DNA from: Tateyamaria omphalii
Lineage (GTDB): Bacteria; Pseudomonadota; Alphaproteobacteria; Rhodobacterales; Rhodobacteraceae
Length of the DNA: 64,000 bases
Assembly: GCF_014651375.1 (NCBI RefSeq)
Contig: NZ_BMWT01000006.1
Span: forward strand, 202,015-266,014
Direction of reading: 5' to 3'
The notes under the pieces are model-generated. The model did no database searches. It saw only the letters and a program-made list of their open reading frames with translations, and was not told the origin of the DNA. A program made the position numbers and the translations under genes. Shown here one piece after another: positions 26,018-35,700 of the stretch (its first letter is position 1; the number at the start of each line of letters is the position of its first letter).

Positions 26018-29000
26018 TCATTCCGCGGCCTGGACAAAGGGCGGATGCAAGACAAACGGAGCGTCCTTGCTCTTGTCACTTTCGGCCAAGACCTCAGGTG
26101 CACGCCGCACCCGGTGGATCAGGGCAAAAACCGGCGGTGTGAAGTAAAAACTCACCACGGTGGACAGCAGAACGCCGCCAGCAACCGACATCGCAAAGGG
26201 GGGCCAGAAGCCACCACCGGCAAGGATCAGGGGCAGGAAGCCACCAAATGTCGTGATGGTGGTCGACACGATGTGGCGGCTGGACCCCATGACCACATCG
26301 ACCATGGCGTCCTTGTCCCCTGAAGCGGCCAAGTCGTCTTCTTGCAGGCCCGTCAAGATGATGATCGCCGCGTTGATCGACACACCGATTGATCCGATGA
26401 CGCCGATGATCGCGTTGATGCCGAACGGATACTGGAAGACTGCGAGCGCCAGCAGGCTCAGACCTGCGGACAGACCCGACACCACCAGCACCACCGCCGT
26501 CAGACGGAAGCTGTTAAAAGTCAGCGCAATGGCCGCAATGGACAGGGTCACGATCAAACCAAGGGACGCCAGCAGATCGCTGAGCGTGTCAGCCCGCGCA
26601 TCGCTGTCACCACCCAGTTCGAGCCGCATGTCCGCGGGCACTGTAAACCCGTTGGCCTCCAAGGCGGCTTGCACCTCAATCAGCGCTTCTTCTGGCAGTA
26701 CATCGCGCAGAATAAACGCCTGCACCGTGTTGACCCGTTCGCCGTTGCGGCGGGTGATGCTGCTGGCGGCGGGTTCCAAGTCAATGGTCGACACTGCGGA
26801 CAAGGGCAGGGCGGGCCAGCGCCCTTGGGCCGACAGCGCGGGCGCATCGGGCCGCAGGATCGGCAGGTCGCGGATGGCCTGAACCGAGCCGCGCGTGGCG
26901 TCGCCCAGACGGACGCGGATGGGAAGTTCTTCGTCCCCCTCGACCATCGAACCGCCTGTGACCCCTTCAAGGCCCGCCTGCAACTGCCCGGCAATCTGGC
27001 GCAGGTCGAGGCCGAGGACTTGTACCTGCGCCTCGTTCACCGTGATGACGGCCTTTGGCGCGCCGCCACCGATGGTGCCGCGGGTGACAAGCACATAGTC
27101 AACGCCTGACATGATGCGCCGCACCTCGTCGCCGGTTTCGCGCAGATCCTCCAGGTCTTTGCCCACAAGCCGGATTTCGACCGGGGCATTGACTGGTGGG
27201 CCCTGCACAAGGCCACGAACAAGGATTTCTGCCTCGGGCGCGGTCAGGGCAAGATCGCCTTGCAGGTCGCGCAGGACAGCCTCGGTCGCCTCTGCCGATT
27301 GGGTGGTCAGCAGCGCTTGGGCATGGCCCGGTGCGTTTTCGCGGGCGCCCACGATGTTGTAGTAGAAGGCTGGCGCCGATCGTCCGACCGTCCACAACAC
27401 CTGCTCGATCCTGTCATCTGCGAGCAGCCGATCATTCAGCCGTGCAACGACATCCTGCGTATCGGTAATGCCCGCACCGGGGGCCAGGTCCACCTCGATA
27501 TAGAACTGGTCGCGGTCCACGCCGGGAAAAAATTGTGCCGTGAGTGTTGGCATGGACAGAAAACCAGTGACGGGCAGGACCAGCGCCAGCGCGATCGACC
27601 GAACAGGGTTGTTCACGGACCAGCGCAGTGATGCAGCAAAGGCGCGGCTCAATGCGTGGCCCTTCATCCCGCCGCGTGTCCCGTTCGCGGGTAGCAGGTG
27701 GCCAGCAATGGCCGGCGTCAGTGTGATCGCCACGACAAAGGACCAGCCCAGCATGATCACCACGGCAATGGCGATGGAGCCGACGAAGTCACCGGCGGGG
27801 CCGGGCAGCAGGATCAGCGGGGTAAAGGACAGCGCCGTGGTCACGGTCGAGGCCAGCAGCGGCGCAAAGAGGCGCTTGACCGATTGGCCCGCCGCCTTGA
27901 CGCGGCTCATACCTTTTTCAAGCCTTTGTCCAACCTCATCCGTCATCACGATGCCCGCATCGACCAGCAGGCCAAGGGCCACGATCAGGCCGGTCACACT
28001 CATCTGGTGGATGGCAAGGCCGATGAAGTTCATGGTGAACAGCGTGGCAAGGGTCACGACCGGCAGGATCAGCGCCACGATCATGGCGGATCGCAGACCA
28101 AGGGTCAGCAGCAGCACGCCCACCACAAGGCCAACGCCGATGGCCATGTTCAGGCCGACCTCCTTCAGTCGGTCTGCGGTGTAACCGGATTGGTCAAAGG
28201 TCAGGTCCAGCGAGACGCCCAGAGGGACATTGGACTGATACTCGGCGATCTCTTCGCGGACAAAAGCCGCCCATTTGTCGACTTGCAGCCCGCTTTCCAG
28301 CTTGGCGCCCACAAGGATGGCGGGGTTGCCATTGTAGATCGCCAATTCGGCTTCCGGCAGGCGCGGTCCGCGTGTGATCTCGGCCACCTGGGACAGGTAA
28401 GTGACGGCCCCGGTATCCGAGCGGCGCACGACAATCTCGCCCAGCCGGTCCAGTGCCTCGACCTCGCCCGCGACAGTGATCAGCAGGTCAGACCCCGCCG
28501 GGCGCACACGTCCGGCAGGGCCCTTGGCGTCGGCCTGGGCAATGGCGCGGGAGACGTCACCTGCCGTCAGGCCAAGCGCGGCGGTGGCCACGGGGTCTAA
28601 CGTGACCAGCACCTCATCCTCGGGCGCACCGAACAACTCGACAAGTTCGGTGCCGGGGATGTTGCGCAGATCCTGGGCCAGGTCGCGGGCATAGCGGCCT
28701 AGGATCGTTGTGGAAATGCCGGGTTCGGCCGAAAGGGCAGCGATGGCGGCAAAGGCGCTGCCACCCTCGGTGTCAAACTCCGGCTCGAAGGCGTCGGCGG
28801 GCAGGGTGGGGGACAGCTCGGCCAGATCGTCGCGGATCTCGGCCCAGACCTGTTCAATGCGGTTGTCCGGCACCGTCACGCCCAGCTCGACCGAAACGAT
28901 GGAAATGCCGGTCGAGGACGTGCTGTCGATCACGTCGACCTCTGACACTTCGCGCAGGATGTCTTCGATCGGTTGCGTGACAAGCGCCTCAACTCGCGCG

Positions 29001-29164
29001 GGGTCCGCGCCGGGCACAACGGTTGTCACGGTGCCAAAGAGGTTGGTGATTGTCGGGTCTTCCTGCCGTCCGATGGCCAGCAGGGACGACAGGCCCGCCG
29101 CGATGATCACCAGAAGGGCAAGGGCAACAAGGCGGGGCTGGCGGAAGGTAAGGGTTTCCATCAC
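26018..29164 (-). CDS. RND-family efflux permease
   Basis: A 1048-residue inner-membrane RND transporter of the AcrB/MdtB type. It has the usual 12-segment layout, with two large periplasmic loops after TM1 (LVALALLVIIAAGLSSLLA) and TM7. TM4 contains VALGLLVDAGIVMTDEVGQ, where the proton-relay Asp is present but the usual Asp-Asp pair is reduced to one. The gene overlaps the adaptor gene by 4 bp. It should export hydrophobic or amphiphilic compounds together with the adaptor and an outer-membrane channel encoded elsewhere. The divergent TetR gene probably controls the pair. Confidence 0.92.
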   Translation of the reverse strand: MMETLTFRQPRLVALALLVIIAAGLSSLLAIGRQEDPTITNLFGTVTTVVPGADPARVEALVTQPIEDILREVSEVDVIDSTSSTGISIVSVELGVTVPDNRIEQVWAEIRDDLAELSPTLPADAFEPEFDTEGGSAFAAIAALSAEPGISTTILGRYARDLAQDLRNIPGTELVELFGAPEDEVLVTLDPVATAALGLTAGDVSRAIAQADAKGPAGRVRPAGSDLLITVAGEVEALDRLGEIVVRRSDTGAVTYLSQVAEITRGPRLPEAELAIYNGNPAILVGAKLESGLQVDKWAAFVREEIAEYQSNVPLGVSLDLTFDQSGYTADRLKEVGLNMAIGVGLVVGVLLLTLGLRSAMIVALILPVVTLATLFTMNFIGLAIHQMSVTGLIVALGLLVDAGIVMTDEVGQRLEKGMSRVKAAGQSVKRLFAPLLASTVTTALSFTPLILLPGPAGDFVGSIAIAVVIMLGWSFVVAITLTPAIAGHLLPANGTRGGMKGHALSRAFAASLRWSVNNPVRSIALALVLPVTGFLSMPTLTAQFFPGVDRDQFYIEVDLAPGAGITDTQDVVARLNDRLLADDRIEQVLWTVGRSAPAFYYNIVGARENAPGHAQALLTTQSAEATEAVLRDLQGDLALTAPEAEILVRGLVQGPPVNAPVEIRLVGKDLEDLRETGDEVRRIMSGVDYVLVTRGTIGGGAPKAVITVNEAQVQVLGLDLRQIAGQLQAGLEGVTGGSMVEGDEELPIRVRLGDATRGSVQAIRDLPILRPDAPALSAQGRWPALPLSAVSTIDLEPAASSITRRNGERVNTVQAFILRDVLPEEALIEVQAALEANGFTVPADMRLELGGDSDARADTLSDLLASLGLIVTLSIAAIALTFNSFRLTAVVLVVSGLSAGLSLLALAVFQYPFGINAIIGVIGSIGVSINAAIIILTGLQEDDLAASGDKDAMVDVVMGSSRHIVSTTITTFGGFLPLILAGGGFWPPFAMSVAGGVLLSTVVSFYFTPPVFALIHRVRRAPEVLAESDKSKDAPFVLHPPFVQAAE

Positions 29165-30327
29165 TCCGCTCCGACCACACGCACCCGGTCTCCGGACACA
29201 AGGCGGTGGGTGCCATCGGGCACGATCATGGTATCGCCCTGCAGCGTGCCACGGACAAAGGCCATGCCATCTTCGACCTGAAGCACTTCGACGGCGGCAG
29301 CCTTGGCGGTGTAAAGGTCATCTTCTTCCGGGTTCAGCACCATCACGGTCCACAGGCCGCGCACCCCGTCTTGCAAGGCGCGCAACGGAACGGAATACCC
29401 GTTCTGGTCAATTTGGCTGTGCAGCCTCAGCGTTCCCGAGGCGAGGTAGACCGGATCGTCCGTCTCAATCTCGAACAGCGCGGTGCGAGTGCGGGTCTGG
29501 GCATCAAGGTCGGGCCGGAAGCCGACGAAGCGCGCGTCATATTCCACACCGTCCAAAGTGACCACGGCAGTGGTGTCCTGCACCTTTTGTGCCAGTTTCG
29601 GGTCAATCCCGACGCGGAAGATCGGGGCCGTTTCCTCGCGAATGTCAAGCACGGGCGCGCCCACGGACATGATTGCACCGGGGTCGACATTCCGCGCGCC
29701 GACGATCCCGTCAAACGGCGCCAGCAGCTCGGTCTGGCTGAGTTGCACCTCTACTTGTGTGATCGCGGCATCGACTTCGGCAATCTGTGCCTGAAGCGCG
29801 GCAAGGTTCAGCGCCGTGTTGTCCACCGCCTGATCGGAGGCAAAGCCGCGGTTGCGCAGCTCTTTCTGACGATCCGTGGTGCGACGCGACAGTTCCGCCT
29901 GCGCCTCAAGCGCATCACGCGAGGCGACAAGGCGGCTGCGTTCAGCCATCAGAATGCGGGTGTCGAGCTTGGCAAGCACCTGGCCTGCTTTGACGCGATT
30001 GCCTTCGTCCACTTCCAGAACGTTCAGGCGACCGCGCTGCTCGAAACTCAGGGCAACGGTCTGCGCGGCCTCGACCTGTCCGTGAAAGGCGCGGGTGACG
30101 GTCATGCTGTCTGCCGGTGTCACGCGGATCGCCGAGACGGTGCTGATCGGGGCGGGCGGCGGGGCGTCGACGGCGGCAGCACGGGTTGCCAATGTGGCGC
30201 TGCCAATCCAGACCGCACCGGCGGCAATGGCAATGACGGATGCGGTGCCGGTCAGCGTGACGATCCCGCGAACAGTGCGCTTCCAAAGGGGTGGTTTCGG
30301 TGTATCCTTGGTGCGATCTTTAGGCAT
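29161..30327 (-). CDS. RND periplasmic adaptor (membrane fusion protein)
   Basis: A 388-residue HlyD/AcrA-type adaptor. One N-terminal membrane anchor (about 20-45) is followed by a barrel-sandwich/lipoyl half motif (QRGRLNVLEVDEGNRVKAGQVLAKLD), a coiled-coil hairpin (about 115-190), the second lipoyl half (APFDGIVGARNVDPGAIMSVG) and beta-barrel regions. It bridges the RND pump to an outer-membrane channel. The ATG at 30327 has a clear AAGGAG site. First gene of the leftward two-gene operon. Confidence 0.92.
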   Translation of the reverse strand: MPKDRTKDTPKPPLWKRTVRGIVTLTGTASVIAIAAGAVWIGSATLATRAAAVDAPPPAPISTVSAIRVTPADSMTVTRAFHGQVEAAQTVALSFEQRGRLNVLEVDEGNRVKAGQVLAKLDTRILMAERSRLVASRDALEAQAELSRRTTDRQKELRNRGFASDQAVDNTALNLAALQAQIAEVDAAITQVEVQLSQTELLAPFDGIVGARNVDPGAIMSVGAPVLDIREETAPIFRVGIDPKLAQKVQDTTAVVTLDGVEYDARFVGFRPDLDAQTRTRTALFEIETDDPVYLASGTLRLHSQIDQNGYSVPLRALQDGVRGLWTVMVLNPEEDDLYTAKAAAVEVLQVEDGMAFVRGTLQGDTMIVPDGTHRLVSGDRVRVVGAE

Positions 30328-30346
30328 GTTGCCACTCCTTGACAGG

Positions 30347-30365
30347 AAGTAAGGGGTGCTTACTT
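30347..30365. promoter_or_regulatory. Palindromic operator, RND/tetR intergenic region
   Basis: AAGTAAGGGGTGCTTACTT has perfect 7-bp arms. A third CTTACTT lies at 30392-30398. These sit between the divergent RND adaptor and TetR starts, so they are likely sites for the TetR protein and would cover both promoters. Confidence 0.6.
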
Positions 30366-30423
30366 ATGGTAACAGACATATGTAATAGCCACTTACTTTG
30401 GCAAGGGAGAGAGGCAAAAAAAC

Positions 30424-31035
30424 TTGGAGCAGACCACGGATAAGGCCCCCCGGACCCAGTATCACCACGGTGATCTGCGCGCGCATCTCATTGAAACTGT
30501 GCGCATTTTGGTCGAGGAGAAGGGCGCCGACGGGTTTTCGATTTCCGAGGCCGCGCGCCGCGCTGGTGTCAGCTCGGCTGCACCCTACAAGCACTTCAAC
30601 GACCGTGCCGAGATAGTGCGGGAGGTTGCTATGGCGGGAATCGAACGGATGCGGCAGCAGATGGATGAAGCGGCCAAAGCGGCGTCGGGCGACGACTTGG
30701 CCGCCATCACGGCGCTTGGATTGCTCTACGCCAAATTCGCACGCACCGAGCCGGGAGTATTCCGGTTGATGTTCGGCTTGACCAAGGGTCACGGTCAGGA
30801 TCCGGAGTTGCGGGAAAAGGGGCACGGCTGTTTCGAGATCGTGAAGCGCGAAGTACGTGCGGTCATGCGGGAAGGCACACCAGACGCCGAGATTGAGCGG
30901 CGCAGCATGATGTTGCACATGTTCGTGCACGGTCATGCCTTTCTGGAGATTGACGGCAAGCATGACGTGGAGCTGACAGATGAGCAGGAAGCCATGATCA
31001 TGGCCGACATCTCGCGCCGCATCATCCGCGACTAA
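30424..31035 (+). CDS. TetR-family regulator of the RND pump
   Basis: A 203-residue repressor. The N-terminal HTH (about 28-60) reads FSISEAARRAGVSSAAPYKHFNDRAEI, and the ligand-binding helices follow. It starts with TTG at 30424; no nearby ATG serves. Its position, divergent from the adaptor gene with repeated CTTACTT motifs between them, indicates control of the efflux operon and itself. It converges on the AbrB-type gene with a 4-bp overlap of the stops. Confidence 0.9.
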   Translation: MEQTTDKAPRTQYHHGDLRAHLIETVRILVEEKGADGFSISEAARRAGVSSAAPYKHFNDRAEIVREVAMAGIERMRQQMDEAAKAASGDDLAAITALGLLYAKFARTEPGVFRLMFGLTKGHGQDPELREKGHGCFEIVKREVRAVMREGTPDAEIERRSMMLHMFVHGHAFLEIDGKHDVELTDEQEAMIMADISRRIIRD

Positions 31036-32045
31036 CGGAAGATCCGGGCAAAGAGCGGCGCACCAAGGATCACCACGAAGATGCGCAAGACATGGTGCGC
31101 AATGACAAAGGCGACGTCAACTCCGACAATCAGCGCCAGCACCGTCAGTTCTGCTTGCCCGCCGGGTGCGAAAGCCAACAGAGCCTCCATCCCCGGGGCA
31201 AGACCAGCAGCATAGACGCCTTCAACAAAGATGATTGTCAGCACGATCAGGATGCCGCAAAAGCCCAACCCGGCCGTCAGGTCGCGGCGGATTTCCGTCA
31301 TGGTGATGCCGGTGTATTTCACGCCCACGGTTGTCCCGATAAAAAATTGGGCGGCCCAAATTGCTTCAGCCGGTGGGCGGTGTTGCAGAAGACCCGCAAG
31401 GGCCATGGCCGCCGCCACGATCAGGGGCCCGAGGATCGACGCACCGAACATGCCAAGCGCCTTGGCCCCGCGCCATCCCACAAGAGCCGCCAACACCATC
31501 AGCCCCAACTGCGTGGGTGCCAACGTCGCCGCTGGCACGCCCGGCGGGTTGCTCAGGTCCGCATCCCAAACCCCGCGCAGAATAAAGGGCAGGGCGACGA
31601 CAATTACCAGAACCCGTGTTGCGTGGATCAGCGACAGGGTCCGCGGATTGCCACCTGCCTCTTCGCCAAACACCAGCATGTCCTGAAGGCCGCCGGGCAT
31701 GGCGCTGTAGTAGCTGGTGACAAAATCGAACCCCCAAAGCCTGCGGAAATAGGGCACCCCAATCGCCCCGATAACCATGATCATCACCGGGACCAGCAGC
31801 AATGTGGGCCACATGCTGAGCATCGATACCAACACAACCGGGGTGATCGTTGCGCCCACCGCCACGCCCAACACCGTGCGCATACCTTGGTTGACCAAAG
31901 GCACGCCCGACATGCGCACCCCCGCAAGGGCGCTGATCAGGCAGGCAAAGATGGGGCCCAAGAGCCATGGCAGGGGCAGCGAAAGCCAATGAAACAACGC
32001 GACACCCAGCCCTGCAATCGCAAAGGTCATGGCAACCCGGATCAC
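31032..32045 (-). CDS. AbrB-family (AmoA-like) membrane protein
   Basis: A 337-residue inner-membrane protein with two repeats of about five membrane segments, each with a family motif (WLLGPIFACLIS and GMFGASILGPLIVAA; also SAMPGGLQDMLVFGEEAGGN). The family is often mislabelled ammonia monooxygenase. It is probably a secondary transporter, but no substrate is established. It is co-transcribed with the FCD-GntR gene upstream (4-bp overlap), which should sense its substrate or a related metabolite. Confidence 0.85.
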   Translation of the reverse strand: MIRVAMTFAIAGLGVALFHWLSLPLPWLLGPIFACLISALAGVRMSGVPLVNQGMRTVLGVAVGATITPVVLVSMLSMWPTLLLVPVMIMVIGAIGVPYFRRLWGFDFVTSYYSAMPGGLQDMLVFGEEAGGNPRTLSLIHATRVLVIVVALPFILRGVWDADLSNPPGVPAATLAPTQLGLMVLAALVGWRGAKALGMFGASILGPLIVAAAMALAGLLQHRPPAEAIWAAQFFIGTTVGVKYTGITMTEIRRDLTAGLGFCGILIVLTIIFVEGVYAAGLAPGMEALLAFAPGGQAELTVLALIVGVDVAFVIAHHVLRIFVVILGAPLFARIFR

Positions 32046-32677
32046 CGGGCAAGCACCTTCAACCGGTACCGCAGCGAGGTTTGCAAATGTGCCTCCGCCG
32101 CTTCGCCCGCCGCTGCGCTGTCTCCGGCGGCGATGGCCGTCAGGATGTCGTCATGCTGTGCTGTCACAACCTCGATCCGCTGCTTGTCGGCCAGCGTCGT
32201 CGGCCCCATCAACATTAGGGCGTTGTTCAACGCACGGGCCGCGTCCAGAAGAAACCGGTTGCGCGTGGCAAGATAGATGCCCCGGTGAAAGTCCTGATTC
32301 AGCGCCGCGGCTTCCGCCGGGCTGCTCTTGGACATTGTGCTGTTCAGATCGCGCAGGGCGTCAATTTCGGCGGCGGCGGCGTGTTTGGCCGCCATCTCGG
32401 CAGCGGTGCGCTCCAGCACGATCCGCATCTCGTAGAGCTCGACCAGTTCAGAGTGACTCAGCTGCCGAATGACGGCACCCATCCGGGGGCGGTGTTCCAC
32501 GATGCCGTCCGCCTCCAGCCGCCGCAGCGCCTCACGAACCGGGGTGCGGGACAGGTTCAGCCGGTCGGCCACGTCGGTTTCGCGCAGACGGTCGCCCGGC
32601 GCAAATTCACCCGTGCGGATCGCAGCCAGCAACTGGGCATAGGCCGTTTCGCCCTGGGACATATCTCGATCGGTCAT
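32042..32677 (-). CDS. GntR-family regulator, FCD subfamily
   Basis: A 211-residue regulator with an N-terminal winged helix (LRETDVADRLNLSRTPVREALRRLEADGIV) and a C-terminal all-helical FCD ligand domain containing metal-ligand positions (ALNQDFHRGIY; AQHDDIL; EAHLQ). The ATG at 32677 follows GAGGTG. It is coupled to the AbrB-type gene by a 4-bp overlap. A perfect palindrome at 32694-32711, immediately upstream, is a likely autoregulatory operator. FCD proteins usually bind small organic acids. Confidence 0.88.
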   Translation of the reverse strand: MTDRDMSQGETAYAQLLAAIRTGEFAPGDRLRETDVADRLNLSRTPVREALRRLEADGIVEHRPRMGAVIRQLSHSELVELYEMRIVLERTAAEMAAKHAAAAEIDALRDLNSTMSKSSPAEAAALNQDFHRGIYLATRNRFLLDAARALNNALMLMGPTTLADKQRIEVVTAQHDDILTAIAAGDSAAAGEAAEAHLQTSLRYRLKVLAR

Positions 32678-32693
32678 CGCGCACCTCAATCAT

Positions 32694-32711
32694 GTATCCA
32701 TTTGGATACAA
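32694..32711. promoter_or_regulatory. Palindromic operator upstream of GntR gene
   Basis: TGTATCCATTTGGATACA is a perfect palindrome (7-bp arms, 4-bp centre) starting 17 bp upstream of the GntR ATG. Size and position fit an FCD-GntR dimer site. Confidence 0.65.
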
Positions 32712-32749
32712 TGTGGGGGTGCGAGACACCAGCGCCAATTGAAACTGGG

Positions 32750-35700
32750 TCAGTAGTCCCGTTCGATGAAGATACCGATGCCGGTATTGGCGTCTGCACC
32801 CAAGGTGCCGCGCGCCGTGATGTTGGGCGTCAGATCGATGTTCAGAGACACCTCCGGCCCGTCGGCGCCACCGACCGTCACGTCGGTATAGACGTTTTCA
32901 GAGATATACCTGCCTGCCCGAACAGCCGTGTTTCCCTCTTCATCCGAGGTAACATCAAGATCGTCCAACCCGAACGAGCCACGCAAGCGCGACACGATCC
33001 CTTCGCCGCCTTGGCCGGCAAGGGCTGCCACAGCGCTGGCGAGTTGCAAAGCCTGAAAGGCCGAGAGTTGCGTAATGTCCCGACCAAAAAAGATCTGGGC
33101 CAGGACCTGATCCTGTGGCGCGTCCGGCGTGGATTCAAACGTCACCTCCGGATCGTCTGCGGGCCCCTCAACAACGATGCGTGCTGAGCCCGCCGATGTC
33201 GGTGTTTCGGCTACCAATCGCAGCAGCGGCTCGAACCGGCCTTGCAGGGCAACGCGTCCCTCGGTCAGCTCAAACCGCTTGGTTAGTACGTCGATGCGCC
33301 CTCGGATCAGGTTGAATTGTCCGGTCGAAATCATGTCGGCCGTTGTGCCGCTCAGCCGCAATTGCCCACCCATCTCAGCATCAATGCCGCGTCCCCGGAC
33401 AAAGATGCGGTTGGGTGCGTTGATCTGGATGTCGAGCGGATAGGCTGAGCCTGTTGCGGTTTGGCCGCTTGTCTTCACAAGGCCAGCCCGTTCGCGGGTG
33501 CGCATGACAGGGCGCGTGGCGCCGATATGGGTGATGTCAGGCACCGCCCCGAACGTTGAAATACCGCTCGACGGCACGCGCACGTCGGTTTCGCCAAGAT
33601 TGATCTGGCCGGAAATCGCGGCCCCTCCGGTCAGCGGCCCGCGCAGCGCGACCTGCCCGTCAACGGTTGTGTTGTAAAGCTGCGGGTCGCGCAATGTCAC
33701 CGCGTTCAGCGATACGTCCAGTTGCGCCGGGTAACTGCCGCTCAACGTGATGGGACCGGAAATGCCAATGCTGCCGCCCTCTGAAATGGCTCCTGTGAAA
33801 TCCAGAACGGCCTGTCCGCCGGACAAGCGCGCCGCGCCCGACAGGTCGGACACAGAGACGGGCAGGCTGGGGGTCGCCAGTTGCGCGCCTTGGGTTGAGA
33901 TTTGACCGGAGACGGACCCGAGAGCGGGGGGGCCGTTGACGTTCAGGTCAAAGTCGGCAGTTCCGATAATCGTGCGCGGTGCGATGAACGGGTTGGCAAG
34001 GCCAAGCTGCACTTGCCCGCGTGTGGCAAGGTCCAGCGTGCCATCCCCACGCACCCGACCCGTTGCGGTGGCCGTGGCACCGGACGGGCCTGCAATGCGG
34101 GCGATGATGTCATAATCCGCCCCGTCTTGTTGGGCTGTGCCGTTCACCGTCATGCTGCCTGCCAGCCCGGGTACAAGCGGCGCCACATTTGGAAGGGTCA
34201 GCGCATAGCCCGCGCCCAGAACACCGTCCCGCAGGCTGGCACTGACCCGACCCGAACTGCTGTAAGGACCGGCGACATCGGTCACGACCTCCCAACCCTC
34301 AGGGGTTTGCGACAGGGTACCGTCCAGCGCCAGCGGCCCGTTCACACCGGGCGCCACAGCCCCGACATTGGGCAGACGCAGGTCGAAATCCGAGGTCAAA
34401 CTGTCCGCATATGTGCCCGAGATTGTCCCGGCGCTCTCATAGGGTCCGGTCACCGCCGCGTCGAAGGTCCACCCCTCGGCGGTTTGCGCCACATCACCGT
34501 TCAGCGTCGCACCTCCGGGCACACCGGGGGCAAAGGCGTCGATTGTTGGAACGGCCACATCATAGCGGGCTGTGACGTTTGTTCCGTCAAACTGCCCCGT
34601 CACCTCGGCCCGTGTCTGCGCGGGGCCATCGATAGTGCTATCGAACTGCCACACGCCGTCGGCCTGCCGGGCCGTCGCCGTCAGATCTGCGCCGCCCTCG
34701 ATCTGGGGCACGAGGGGCGACAGGTCTCCAACGGCCGCCTCAAGCGCAATCTCGGTGCCGTCCGGCGCAACCCGGGCCGTACCGGTCGCTGTGCTGTCCA
34801 AGGGCCCGGCCAGACCGGCCGAAATATCCCAAACCTCGCCTGTTTGGGTGGCCGTTCCGTCTACGGTCAAGGGGCCGTCTACCGCCTCGGTCACTTGCCC
34901 CACATCCGCCCAGGCCGCATTGAACCGCGCGACCGAGCCTCCGGTGCGCAGGTCTGCCGACGCGGTCAGGTCCAGAGCAGGGTTCTCTAGTGTCAGCCGG
35001 TCGACAAATGTGCCGGTGGTGTCACGACGCGCGGCAAGGATCAGGTCCGTCTGTCCAGCCAGCAACGTGTCTGCCTGTGGCACACCGATAGCTAGTTCTC
35101 GCGTCTGCCCCCGCACCTTGATGTCAAAAAAGCCACCCAGGGCCGCCGTCCCGGACAGGGCCAGGTCGCCGGCCCCCGACAGATCCAGCCCGGCGAGATC
35201 GGCAAAGGCGGACAGGTCCCGTGTCACAAGGGCTGTATCGAATGTCGTCTCGAATCCCTCGTCAAACCCGCTGACTTCTGCCTGACCCATCAGCGCCCAT
35301 GCGGCACTGGCAAGCGTCAGGTTTGTCAGGGCCAGTGGCGCATCATCGGCATAGGTAATGTCGAACCCACCGGACAGGGCAGAACCGACGGCCCGCGCCA
35401 GCCCCGGATCGCTCAGCGCCACGCCATTGGCATCCACATTCAAGCGACCTGCCAACGCACCGATTGTGCCCACTGCACCGCTCAGTGTCCCGTCAAAATC
35501 CAGTGCGATCTGATCCACTGTGGCATCGGGCTGCTCAAGGCCAGTGGCATTGATGCGCGCGACCAGCGCATCGCTCTGATCTGCATTGAAATCGACGATA
35601 ATCGACGCGCCGGTTAGGAGCGTGTCGCCAGGCAGGCGCAATGGCTCCCCATCCGGGTCCGCAAGCGTGCCTTCGATGTCCAGCACGGTCGGCCACGCAT

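Noticed and set aside
29206..30342. 378-codon plus-strand open frame
   Set aside because: Antisense shadow of the RND adaptor gene, with no family features.
33902..34990. 362-codon plus-strand open frame
   Set aside because: Antisense to tamB; rich in Arg, Gly, Cys and His and without domains.
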